Positions 7,983-19,000 of a stretch of DNA of 32,675 bases are shown here, in pieces (positions within the stretch are counted from its first letter, which is position 1; every line of letters starts with the position of its first letter). This stretch comes from Flavobacteriales bacterium. Lineage in GTDB: Bacteria > Bacteroidota > Bacteroidia > Flavobacteriales_D > UBA2798. The position numbers were made by a program, and so were the translations under genes. The stretch is from the NCBI GenBank assembly GCA_019694795.1, contig JAIBBF010000031.1, positions 1 through 32,675 of the forward strand, in the 5' to 3' direction. Below the pieces are notes generated by a model. That model saw only the letters and a program-made list of their open reading frames with translations. It did no database searches and was not told the DNA's origin.

Positions 7983-9190
7983 AATTAATTAAGATATTAT
8001 CTCTGGCAAGTTGTCTGCTTTTTACTGCAAACACGTTTGCTCAAAAATCGGAAGCTTCTAAAAAAGAAAGCGCTTCAACTACTGATGTTAAGGAAGTCAC
8101 TATTGACGCGACCATTAAAAACGGTATCGGCAAAATGATTTATGTTGAGAATTTTGAAAAATCCGGGCTAGCTGCACGTGTCGACAGTGCTACGATTAAC
8201 AAAAAGGGGAAAGTCCTTTTTAAATTAAAAATTGATAAGACCGGTTTTTACCGATTTTCTTCTGTTCCTTCCGACTTTTTTGTTTTAATCCTTCAACCCG
8301 GCGAAAAAGTAGCAGTGATGGCAGATTATGCTCAATTAAATAAATCCTATTCGGTGAAAGGCTCTGTCCATTCACAAAAATTACTTGAGTTTGTTAATCT
8401 GGTTAATCACTATGTGATTGAGCGGGATTCGATACAGAATAAAGTAAAAGAGTTCGCAGGAAAAGGAGACCAGGCCTCTGCCAATAAAGCGAATCAGGAA
8501 GCAACTGAGGCCTACAATCGTTTTATTGTAAACAGAGATAAATTCATCAATGACAATCCTGCATCACCAGCCTTGCTGGGTGCATTAAATCACATCAATC
8601 AAAATCAGGATTTGGAATTGATGCGTAAGATTGAAAATGCACTTGGTACATCCATGCCCGGAAGTCCGTTTCACGAAAGTGTAAAACAATTACGCATGAA
8701 TCTGGAAGCAAAACTTGCGGAAGAACAACGCAAACAAAAAGAACAGGCAGAACTCGCCGGAAGAATTGCTCCAGGAAAACCCGCCCCTGCCATTGAAATG
8801 AATGATGCCAATGGAAATCCACTTCCGCTTTCTTCCTTAAAAGGAAAATATGTGCTCATCGATTTTTGGGCATCATGGTGTGGACCATGCCGTAAAGAAA
8901 ATCCGAATGTGGTTCGCGTTTATAATAAATACAAGGACAAAGGATTTACTGTATATAGCGTGTCCATCGATAGTCAGAAAGCAAATTGGTTAGCCGCCAT
9001 TGAGAAGGATGGACTAAGCTGGCCCAATCATGTTTCACAACTTCTAGGGTGGCAAACTCCCATATTAAAAGAATACGGAATTACAGGTATTCCTTTTACT
9101 GTTTTAATTGATAAAGAAGGAAACATCATACAGACCAATTTACGTGGTCCAATGCTCGAACAAAAGCTGATTGAAATATTCGGATTCTGA
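7979..9190 (+). CDS. Periplasmic thioredoxin-fold protein, paralog of the previous gene
   Basis: 403 residues with the same layout as the gene before it: N-terminal DUF4369-like domain, Gln/Lys/Glu-rich helical linker, C-terminal thioredoxin domain. The active site is the classical WCGPC (Cys301, Cys304), against WCVPC in its neighbour. Its signal peptide ends at a type I site (NTFAQ) without a lipobox Cys, so it should be soluble in the periplasm while its paralog is anchored. Long stretches between the two are near-identical around the active site (YVLIDFWASWC, ENPNVVR, KYKDKGF), indicating tandem duplication. It overlaps the M1 peptidase gene by one base. The redox direction is not decidable from sequence. 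Confidence 0.88.
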   Translation: MKLIKILSLASCLLFTANTFAQKSEASKKESASTTDVKEVTIDATIKNGIGKMIYVENFEKSGLAARVDSATINKKGKVLFKLKIDKTGFYRFSSVPSDFFVLILQPGEKVAVMADYAQLNKSYSVKGSVHSQKLLEFVNLVNHYVIERDSIQNKVKEFAGKGDQASANKANQEATEAYNRFIVNRDKFINDNPASPALLGALNHINQNQDLELMRKIENALGTSMPGSPFHESVKQLRMNLEAKLAEEQRKQKEQAELAGRIAPGKPAPAIEMNDANGNPLPLSSLKGKYVLIDFWASWCGPCRKENPNVVRVYNKYKDKGFTVYSVSIDSQKANWLAAIEKDGLSWPNHVSQLLGWQTPILKEYGITGIPFTVLIDKEGNIIQTNLRGPMLEQKLIEIFGF

Positions 9191-12100
9191 TGAAACATAT
9201 TCTAACGCTATGCATGCTTGCATTAGCAGGCATTTCTATTGCTCAAAAAAACAATACCAAAGCGGAATATTTTCAGCAGGAAGTCAATTATTCCATCGAT
9301 GTAAAACTGGACGATCATCTTCACACCTTAAGTGGATTTGAACAAATCCAATACATCAATCACTCTCCACATCCCATTACCGATATTTATTTTCACCTGT
9401 GGCCAAATGCCTACCGCAGCAGAGAAACTGCATTGGCAAAACAATTACTCGAAAATGGAGAGACCGATATGTATTTTGCGAATCCGCAAATGAATTACGG
9501 GTATATCGATTCGCTCCAATTTATTGTAAATAAAGATACCGTGCGGTGGGAATATGATACCACACATATGGACATTGCTATTGTTCATTTAAAGAAAGTT
9601 TTAAATCCCGGTGACACCGCATTTATTTCTACTCCATTTTTTGTTAAGCTTCCATCCAGTTATTCCCGGTTGGGACATGTAGATCAATCCTATCAAATTA
9701 CCCAATGGTATCCCAAACCCGCAGTATACGACCGTGATGGCTGGCACCCGATGCCTTATCTGGATCAGGGAGAATTTTACAGTGAATTCGGGTCGTTTGA
9801 TGTAAGAATAAGCGTACCAAAAAATTATGTGGTTGCCGCAACAGGAGATTTGTTTGATTGTCCGGAAGAAGAAAAATGGCTGGAGCTTAGAGCTAAAAAC
9901 ACCAAGGCTTTATTGGAAGAAAACCGTATTGATAAACTCGGAAATATCCGCGGTGAATACGACATGGAATTTCCCGAATCTGAAAAACAATACAAAACAC
10001 TGCGGTATAAGCAAAACAATGTTCACGATTTTGCGTGGTTTGCAGATAAGCGATTCTATGTTTTAAGAGGAGAATACAATCTGCCTAAAAGTGGAAGAAA
10101 CGTTACTCTTTGGAGTTTCTTTACCAAAGACAATTCCCGTTATTGGGCGAAGTCGACCCAATACCTGCACGATGCCGTAAAATATTACTCCATGTGGAAC
10201 GGGGAATATCCGTACAATGTGGTGAGCGCGGTTGACGGAACCATTTCCGCCGGTGGAGGAATGGAATATCCTACCGTTACCGTCATCGGAGAATCCAATT
10301 CCGATATCGGACTTGAAACCGTTATCATGCATGAAGTGGGTCACAATTGGTTTTACGGTATTTTAGGAAGTAATGAGCGAGATCATCCATGGATGGACGA
10401 AGGATTAAACTCCTTTAATGAAATGCGCTACATTGAAACCAAATATCCGGAACTTTCATTGTTGGCTTCCTTTGCACCTCAGCTTTCATCTAAGAATGAG
10501 TTTTTCGATTTAAAAGAAACCAAACAACGTGCTCAATATTACATTTCCTATGTAATGAATGCCCGCAGAAATCTGGATCAACCCATTGAAGAAAAATCGG
10601 AAAACTATACGCCGACTAATTACGGAGGAGTAGTTTATTCCAAAACAGCATTGGCATTTGCCTATTTAAAAGCGTATCTGGGAGATAAAACTTTTGATAA
10701 ATGTATGCATGCCTATTATGAAAAATGGATGTTCAAACATCCTTCACCGGATGATATGAAAGAAGTTTTTCAGGAAACGGCTAAAAAAGATTTAAGTTGG
10801 TTTTTCGATGGCGTTATAAAAGAAAACCAGGTTATCGATTATAAATTCAAACGTAAAAAACGAGTGGACCGCCGATCTTCCAAAACGTATACCTGGATGA
10901 AATACGAGGAGAGTTTGGTGGTAGTTAATAAAGGAACTGCCGATGTTCCGTTTTGTATCAATGGCGTAAAAGGAGATACCCTTTTTAATACGGTTTGGTA
11001 TCCCGGACACAAAGGAAAAGCAACGATTAATTTTCCGAATGGTCCTTATGACTATTTCAAAATTGATTTCGACGAACGCATTCCGGAGGTTGACCGTAAA
11101 AACAATATGATGAAAGAAAAAGGATTATTCCGGAGAATGGAACCCTTAAAATTTCAATTCATCACCAGCCTGGAAAATCCAAAAAAATCAGTGATCTACT
11201 GGTCGCCCGTTATCGGAATGAATGCCTACGACGGATTTATGGCCGGATTTCTCCTCTATAACAATTTATTTCCCCAACGAAATTTCGAATGGCAACTCAT
11301 GCCTATGTATGGTTTCCGTTCCAAAAAACCCATTGGTTATGGCAATATGGAATGGCACATTAACACCAGAAAAAGTGATTTGCTAAATTCCATCGATGTT
11401 GGATTAAATGCAGCCAGCTTTCAAACCGAGCGAATTACCATAAATGATTTTACCAGAGAACGCGGATTTATTAAAATTGCTCCACATGTTGGATTTAAAC
11501 TCAAGAAAAAGAAAGCAAGAAGCGTAAACAATCATTATATCAATTTGAGATCCGTAATGGTTTATGAAGACACGGTAGATCGCTGCAATGGCGATTGCAA
11601 TGGATTATTGCCTCAGGATTTCGGTGGTGAATTCGTTCTTTATAATGAAGTTCAATACTTCTATTCCAACACCAACACCTTGCATCCCTGGAATGGAAAA
11701 ATGATGGTGCAACAAAACAATGATTTTTTAAAACTGGAACTGAGTGCTGCATTCAAACGATTTTATAATGCAAAAATGAATTTTGTAGAAGCTCGTGTTT
11801 TTGCAGGGAAATTTATTTACAATAACTCTACCAGCTCCAGGTACAACTTCAGATCCGATGGTCAACACGGAAGAAATGATTACACCTACGACGAAGTATT
11901 CCCTGCGCGTAATGCAACACAAGGTATGTGGATGAATCAATTTGTTGCCAACCAGGGTGCGCTAAAAATCGGAACTGCAAACGGACAAAGCATCGATTGG
12001 CTTACAGCACTCAATTTGAAAGCGTCCTTACCTATTCCAATTATTCACCTGTTTGCAGATGTAGCATTAAGTAAAAACCCTGCCATGGATGCTGTGTTTT

Positions 12101-12288
12101 TATATGACGCAGGAATTTCCATTCCGATGTTCCGTGGAATAGCAGAAGTTTATTTCCCGCTTGTTTGGTCATCCGTAATTAAAGACGAATACAAAGCCAA
12201 TGGATACGGATACGGAAACGCCATCCGGTTTACTTTTAACCTCAACAATTTAAATCCGTTTAAACAGGTTAAAAACATCAAAGGATGA
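9190..12288 (+). CDS. M1-family metallopeptidase with C-terminal barrel-like domain
   Basis: 1032 residues with a type I signal peptide (cut after SIAQ). The N-terminal part has the M1 aminopeptidase layout: a substrate-site GGGMEYP motif (the GAMEN counterpart), then the zinc site HEVGH (His381, Glu382, His385) and Glu404 in WMDEGL, exactly the HExxH-x18-E spacing. The catalytic part ends around residue 640. The last 390 residues are not peptidase-like. They alternate hydrophobic and polar residues with many aromatics and Gly/Asn turns, and the final segments look like outer-membrane barrel strands (GIAEVYFPLVWSSV, NAIRFTFNLN). I infer a surface or outer-membrane-anchored peptidase; the barrel is inferred by eye. 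Coupled to both neighbours by overlaps of 1 and 4 bases. Confidence 0.88.
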   Translation: MKHILTLCMLALAGISIAQKNNTKAEYFQQEVNYSIDVKLDDHLHTLSGFEQIQYINHSPHPITDIYFHLWPNAYRSRETALAKQLLENGETDMYFANPQMNYGYIDSLQFIVNKDTVRWEYDTTHMDIAIVHLKKVLNPGDTAFISTPFFVKLPSSYSRLGHVDQSYQITQWYPKPAVYDRDGWHPMPYLDQGEFYSEFGSFDVRISVPKNYVVAATGDLFDCPEEEKWLELRAKNTKALLEENRIDKLGNIRGEYDMEFPESEKQYKTLRYKQNNVHDFAWFADKRFYVLRGEYNLPKSGRNVTLWSFFTKDNSRYWAKSTQYLHDAVKYYSMWNGEYPYNVVSAVDGTISAGGGMEYPTVTVIGESNSDIGLETVIMHEVGHNWFYGILGSNERDHPWMDEGLNSFNEMRYIETKYPELSLLASFAPQLSSKNEFFDLKETKQRAQYYISYVMNARRNLDQPIEEKSENYTPTNYGGVVYSKTALAFAYLKAYLGDKTFDKCMHAYYEKWMFKHPSPDDMKEVFQETAKKDLSWFFDGVIKENQVIDYKFKRKKRVDRRSSKTYTWMKYEESLVVVNKGTADVPFCINGVKGDTLFNTVWYPGHKGKATINFPNGPYDYFKIDFDERIPEVDRKNNMMKEKGLFRRMEPLKFQFITSLENPKKSVIYWSPVIGMNAYDGFMAGFLLYNNLFPQRNFEWQLMPMYGFRSKKPIGYGNMEWHINTRKSDLLNSIDVGLNAASFQTERITINDFTRERGFIKIAPHVGFKLKKKKARSVNNHYINLRSVMVYEDTVDRCNGDCNGLLPQDFGGEFVLYNEVQYFYSNTNTLHPWNGKMMVQQNNDFLKLELSAAFKRFYNAKMNFVEARVFAGKFIYNNSTSSRYNFRSDGQHGRNDYTYDEVFPARNATQGMWMNQFVANQGALKIGTANGQSIDWLTALNLKASLPIPIIHLFADVALSKNPAMDAVFLYDAGISIPMFRGIAEVYFPLVWSSVIKDEYKANGYGYGNAIRFTFNLNNLNPFKQVKNIKG

Positions 12289-13031
12289 CCCCCGGGAAAA
12301 AAATATATTTTGCCAGTGATTTTCATCTAGGTGTTCCAACCTGGGAAGAAAGCAGAAAGCGGGAAGATAAAATCATTCGGTGGCTTACAGAAATTGAAAA
12401 GGATGCAGAAGAGATCTACCTGGTAGGAGATGTTTTCGATTTCTGGTTCGAATATAAACGCGCCATACCAAAAGGATTTGTAAGGCTACAAGGAAAAATC
12501 GCTTCACTTTGCGATAAAGGAATTCCTGTTAAAATTTTTATTGGTAATCACGACATGTGGATGTTTGATTATCTGCCCAAGGAATTAGGTGTGGAATTAT
12601 TCAGGGAACCCATTCAAAAATCATATAACGGAAAAACATTTTATATCGGTCACGGCGACGGATTAGGTCCCGGTGATTACGGTTATAAATTCATAAAAAA
12701 AATATTCCGTAATAAAATTTGTCAATGGCTTTTCGCTCGTTTACATCCTAATTTCGGAATTGGAATTGCAGATTATTTCTCTCGATCCAGCAGAAAAAAA
12801 ACAAAGCACGAAGATCAATACCTCGGCGATGAAAAAGAATACCTGGTGAATTACATTAAGGATCTAGAAAAAAAAGAGCACTACGATTATTATGTTTTTG
12901 GTCACCGTCACCTTCCCATTGATATGACCATTGGAAAATCGCGTTATATTAATCTTGGCGACTGGATCGGATTTTTCACTTATGCCGAATTCGACGGATC
13001 AGAAATTCAATTTAAAAAATTCGAAGCGTAG
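12285..13031 (+). CDS. lpxH: UDP-2,3-diacylglucosamine diphosphatase (LpxH type)
   Basis: Calcineurin-like metallophosphoesterase, 248 residues. The family motifs appear in order: SDFHLG (Asp12, His14), GDVFDFW (48-54), GNHD (87-90), GHGDG (122-126) and FGHRH near residue 210. The arrangement, especially DVFDFWFEY and the long helical insertion after GHGDG, fits LpxH, which hydrolyses UDP-2,3-diacylglucosamine to lipid X in lipid A synthesis. It lies in the same rightward run as lpxK, which acts two steps later, supporting the assignment. It starts within the stop region of the M1 peptidase gene (ATGA) and ends one base from the stop of the opposing PKD gene. LpxG/LpxH2-type or other phosphoesterase activity is less likely. 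Confidence 0.86.
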   Translation: MTPGKKIYFASDFHLGVPTWEESRKREDKIIRWLTEIEKDAEEIYLVGDVFDFWFEYKRAIPKGFVRLQGKIASLCDKGIPVKIFIGNHDMWMFDYLPKELGVELFREPIQKSYNGKTFYIGHGDGLGPGDYGYKFIKKIFRNKICQWLFARLHPNFGIGIADYFSRSSRKKTKHEDQYLGDEKEYLVNYIKDLEKKEHYDYYVFGHRHLPIDMTIGKSRYINLGDWIGFFTYAEFDGSEIQFKKFEA

Positions 13032-13032
13032 C

Positions 13033-16000
13033 TTATCTTCTTAGTACGGTTACATGGCCGTAATAATCCTGAATATCTCCATTGGCATATTCAACATTTG
13101 CTTTCCAAACATAAACATCCTGCTTCACGGCTTCTCCTTTATACGTTGCATCCCAGCTGTCGTTTATGGAGTATCCGTCAAATAATTTTTCACCCCAACG
13201 ATCAAACACCATCCAGTGAATTTTTACAATGTTAGATCCCGTAACAAAGAAATTATCATTTCTACCGTTTCCATCAGGACTAATTGCATTAGGAGCAAAG
13301 AAGGTCATTACCTCTTCAATCACCACATTTCGTGAAATTGTATCGCGACAACCAAATTCATTGGTAACAATTTGTGTTATGGTGTAAGTGTTCGGTTCGT
13401 AATAAGTCACCATTGGTGATGATTCATTACTGTATTGTCCGTCACCAAAAGAATATTCCCACAATACTGCACCACTTGATAAATCGTTCACCTGAATATC
13501 CGGCTGATAAATGGTAGTCACATATGGATCAGGTTCAAAATTGGCAACTGGTTGCGGATAAACAACAATTGGATAGGTTAAGGTGTCGCTAAAAATACAA
13601 CCATCACTTGTGGTAACCTGAACAGAAACATAATACGAACCATCATTCATATAAATATGATCCGGACTCTGACCGAAGGATAAAAATCCATCTCCAAAAT
13701 CCCAAACCCAGGAAACCACATTTGCATTTCCTGTAGTGGTAGATTGATCAGTAAAGTGAACATTTAAAGGAGCACATCCACTGGCTATTGACGGGAAATA
13801 ATCAAAGTTTACAATTGGTAAAGTAGCTACAGGCTGCACAATGGTATCTGTACAACCATTTGTTGTTATCACTACAAAAGTCACATAAAACGTATCGGAA
13901 TACGCATTGAATACATGTTGATCTTCCGGCAACACACTTGTACTTCCATCTCCAAAATCCCAAAACCAACCAGCTATAGTATCACCTGCAGGAACAGTAG
14001 ATGCGTCAAAAAATGAAACGGGTGTACCAAGGCAGGTTACATTATTGGTAAAGGCAGCGGTGGGACTTCCAAACACCAAAATATTTTGTACGATGGTGTC
14101 TTTGCAGGAAAAATTATTAGTGACAATTAACTCAACATTGTAATTTCCTGAAGCAACATAATTATGGGTTGGACTTTGAACATTATCAGAAAATCCATCA
14201 CCAAAATTCCAATTCCAATTGGTAATATTTATTGTACTTAAATCGGTAAATGTTAAACCAATGCCCGAACATCCACTGTTACTTGAGAATTGAGCATTCG
14301 GCAATTCATTCACTACAATGGTATCTACCACTTGTGATACACAACCGCCGCTACTGGTAACGGTATGCGTTACAAAATAAATTCCCGGTGTAGTATAAGC
14401 ATAAGAACCTGTAGAAGATGTAAAAGTTGAACCGTCGCCCATATCCCATGTTTGAGATACGACTGTTCCAAAATTAATGGTAGAATTATCCGTAAACGTA
14501 AAGGTCTCCATGGCACAAAGTGTATCCGGAAGAGAAACTCCTGCAATTGCATCTGCACTAACAGTAACTACTCCAAATGTAAAATCGGAGCAATTATTTC
14601 CTGCACCTTCTGCTACCAGAGTAACAATATATGATCCTGCATTTGTATACAGATGCGAAACTATGGGACCACCGGTTGCAACATTTCCGTCACCAAAACT
14701 CCATGTCCACTGCGTAGGAAATCCGGTAGAAACATCTGTAAAAATTGTAGGAGAACCTAAGCATACCGTATCTGCAGTAAATGCCGCAACGGGAACATCA
14801 TTTACAACTACAGCTTGTTGCATGGTAGTATCACAACCGTGAATATTACTTACAGTAAAAGTTACATTGTAGATGCCCGGATTCTGATAGATGTAAGTTG
14901 GGTTTTCTGCAAAAGAATTATTGCCATCTCCAAAATCCCAAAACCAAGATGTTAATGCTGCAGAATCGACAGTTAAATCACTAAAGTGCGTGATGTTAAA
15001 CAAACAAACGGTATCAGCAGAAAATGCTGCATCAGGTACAGTATAAACCTCAACAGCAACTGTAGTTGTATCCAAACATCCGGATGGATTGCCGGAAATT
15101 AATGTGACATTATAAATTCCTCCATTAAGAAAATCATGCGAAGGATTTTGTGTGTTGCTTAAAGGTGTTCCATCTCCAAAGTCCCAGGTCCATTGTACCG
15201 GCGATCCCAACGAGGTATCCGTGAAAATAACAGTTTGTCCGGCGCATACCGTTGTGTTAACGAAACCTGCTTCCGGTTGGGGGAGTACGCTTACCGATTG
15301 CACAAGTGTATCTTTACATCCGAAAACATTAGTAACAATCAGTTGAGCTGAATAATTTCCCTGTGCGCCATAAGTATAAACCGGATTAACCACTGTAGTG
15401 GCAGAACCTGCTTCTCCTAAATCCCATTGCCAGTCAATAGCATTAATAGATGCATCCGTAAAATTGGTGGGATAAGAAAAACATGCCGTAGTAAATGAGA
15501 AATTGGCAGTAGGATTAGGGTTGACTGTTACAGTATGTAAAACAGTATCTGTGCAACCAAACGAGTTGGTAACAATTAACTCCACATTATAAGTTCCACT
15601 CGAAGGAAACAAATGAAATGGATTCTGCAAGGTTGAAACCGGAGATGCATCTCCAAAATTCCAATGCCATTGAGAAGGTGAGGTAGACAAATCTACAAAT
15701 GCAGTTGCAAATCCATCGCAAATAGTGTCATTGCTAAATGCAGCCACGGGCAGAGGAAAAACCTGAATATTCTGATGGAGAGAGTCGACACATCCAAATG
15801 CATTTTCAGTAATTAAGGTAATAGAAAATGTTCCCGGATTGGTGTAAGTATGTATCGGATTTTGAAGTGAAGAAACCGGACTGCCATCGCCAAAATTCCA
15901 TTGCCATTGATTGGGATTTCCTGATGTAACGTCTGAGAAATTCGTTACACCACCTAAACATGGTGTATTGGAAGTAAAGGATGGATTTGTACGCGGAAAT

Positions 16001-19000
16001 GCATCAACAGTGTAGGAAATGGAATTTGTACATCCGGATGCCGCAAATCCTGCCGTTAATGTTACTGTATAGGTTGAAGCAGTATTGTAAACATGAACAA
16101 GGGAATCTAAATTGGATGAATTGGACGTTCCGTCTCCAAAATTCCATACATAGGTGTCCGGATTCCCTAAGGATTGTGAAACAAAAATGGTAGTGTCGTG
16201 GGTGCAGACTTCCTGAAAAGAAAAATCTGCAGTGGGTATTCCTGTAATAGTGATTGTGTGACTAATGGTATCGGAACATCCTGCGCCTCCAAAAGAAATT
16301 AAGGTTACAGTATAAATTCCGGTAGCAGCGTAAGTGTGTGAAGGGTGTTGCAATGTTGATGTTGATCCATCACCAAAATCCCAGTTCCATGCAACAGGTA
16401 CTCCACTTGTTTGATCGGTAAATTGAGTAGCGCTTCCCAAACAAAAAGAAGTCGCAACAAAATTTGCAACAGGCACTGCATTTACAATAACATTTTGTGT
16501 AATGGAATTGGTACACCCCACTCCATTAGTGGTTGTTAATGTAACGGAATATGTACCGGCTGCTGCATAAACATGATCAGGGTTCTGCAAAGTAGAAACG
16601 GGACTAGCATCTCCAAAATCCCAGGACCAACCTACTGCTGTTCCTGTTGACAAATCCGAAAACTCAGTTGTATCTCCAAAACAAACAATAGAAGAAGTAA
16701 AGGCAGAACTTGGAATAGAATCAATCACCACTGCATGCGTTACAGTATCTCTGCAGGAAAATCCGGTGATCGCAATTAATTGTACTGTAAAGGTTCCCTG
16801 ATTGGAATAATTATGAGAAGGACTAATTGCAGTTGATGTTCCTCCATCTCCAAAACTCCATTGAAAAGAAGAAGCACCCGTTGAATTATTTAACATTCCA
16901 ATTGGTGTTAAAGCACAAACTGTATCCGGAAGTGGAGTAAAATCTGCAATAGGCAATGGATGAACTAAAATTGTAGTTGTAGCCGTACTGGTACACCCAT
17001 TGGCACTGGTGATGGTTAATGTAACCGTATACGTTGAATCAACACCCGTGGTAGTGTAGGTTTGTCCACCCGGACTCTGACTATTACTGGTGTTTCCATT
17101 TCCGAAATTCCAGGAATATGATTCTCCTCCAATAACGGGACTTGTATTATTAAACGCAACATTCAAAGGTGAACAACCGGAAGTTGGTGTTGCCGTAAAG
17201 CTTACAACAGGTAGTGGAAATGTGGTAATCGATACAGTATCGGAAGAAGAACAACCTAAAACATTAACAGTGTAAATCACTTGTGATGTACCTGCAGTTG
17301 AATAGGTGACAGCAGATGGAGTAAACGCAGTAGAAGTAGCGGGCGATGATCCTGTCCCGAAGCTCCAGCTATTGGTTCCACCTGGTGTTGAATTATTGGT
17401 AAAATTCACAACATGTGGAATACATCCGGTAATTGGACTCGCAGAAATATCTGCAACAGGATAAGGCAATACTACCACTGTATGAAGTAAACTATCCGTT
17501 CCGCAAAATCCACTTACTACATCTTTTATCACATAGGTTCCTGCACTTGCATAGGTATGCGTAAACGGACCTTGCGTATTAGCTGAAGTGCCATCTCCAA
17601 AATCCCATGTCCAGTTCAACATATCACCGCGTGATGCATCTGTAATGGAAATGGATTGTCCTACACAAATGGTATCATCTGAAATGGTAAAAATCGCATC
17701 CACTGCAGGGTGAACCAAAATACTTTCTGCATCCGAACGAACACCACAATGATTGCTAACTGTTAAACTTACTGTATGCGTTACTGCGGTATTTCCTGGA
17801 GGAGCTGTAAAAACCTGTGAGGGTAAATTGTAGGCTGAACTTGTAAACACACCATCGACATACCATGCGTAACTGGCATTATTTCCGGATGAATTATTTG
17901 TAACATTTACGGTTAATGGCGTACATCCTTCCAGTGGATTTGCAATAATAGCAGCAATGGGAATTGAATCAATCACAATGTTTGTGATGGTGGTATCGAA
18001 TCCACATGCATTACCTGCAATCAGCATCACCTGATAGGTGCCTTGTGTAGGATATGTTTGAGCAGGAGGATTAATAACATTGGTATAGGTATTTCCATTC
18101 CCCATGCTCCAGAAATAATTATTGGCAGGTTGCGCTCCGCTGGATAAATTGGAATAGGTTACATTTTGAGGTGCACATCCTAAATTTCCTAAACCAGCAA
18201 GTGAGGAAGTGAAATTTGAATTAGGTCCAGCAACAATTACAATTGGACTAATTGTCGCCATTGCCATATTGCAGGAATTAGCTGCTGTAAGTGAAATGGT
18301 ATATGTTCCGGAAGTGGTATACACATGTGGTGGCGGTGTAGAGGAAGTGGTGACTACCGGTGGAGATCCGTCTCCAAAATTCCAGGTGTAGGTATTTGCA
18401 TTTACCGATAAATTCTGAAGTGTAGTTAATGTATGCGGTGCACATCCGGAATACTCCGTAATATCGAGCGTCATCGAAGCGGAAACATACTTTTCAAAAA
18501 CAACAGTAAGTGTTGCCGTAGTTGTACAACCATTCGCATGCGTTGCAGTTAAGGTAACGGTGTAAGTACCATAACTTGTATAGGTATGAGATGGGTTAGG
18601 TAGCGTTGATGTATTACCATCACCAAAATTCCACAGAATACTTGTTGCATTTGTTACTACACTGGTGAAGTTCACCGTTTCACTTACAGAAGGATTTCCG
18701 GGCAATAAACAATTCGTTAAATCACCATCACCATCATCACCGGAAATGGAAACAGTGGGGGCATCTAAAATGGTGACCGTTGCTGTTTGCACATCTGAAC
18801 ATCCGGCAAAATTGGTGACTGTTTGCGTTACGGTATAGGTTCCGCCAGCCGCATACGTATGACTCGGACTTTGAGAAGTTGATGTTCCGCCATCTCCGAA
18901 ATTCCAGCTGTAGGTGGTTGCACCCGTAGTTCCAGTAGAAGTATTGGTAAAAGAAACCGCAGAGCCTGCACAGGCATTGTTATTTACAATATTAAATCCT

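Noticed and set aside
14477-14842. 121-codon open frame on the plus strand inside the PKD gene
   Set aside because: It is antisense to the repeat region. Low stop frequency there follows from the repeated Gly/Thr/Ser-rich codons; no signal or family motif is present.
13600-19000. Regular 240-260 base periodicity resembling a repeat array
   Set aside because: It is the protein-level PKD repeat of one open frame. The blocks are diverged and far longer than CRISPR repeats, with no spacers.
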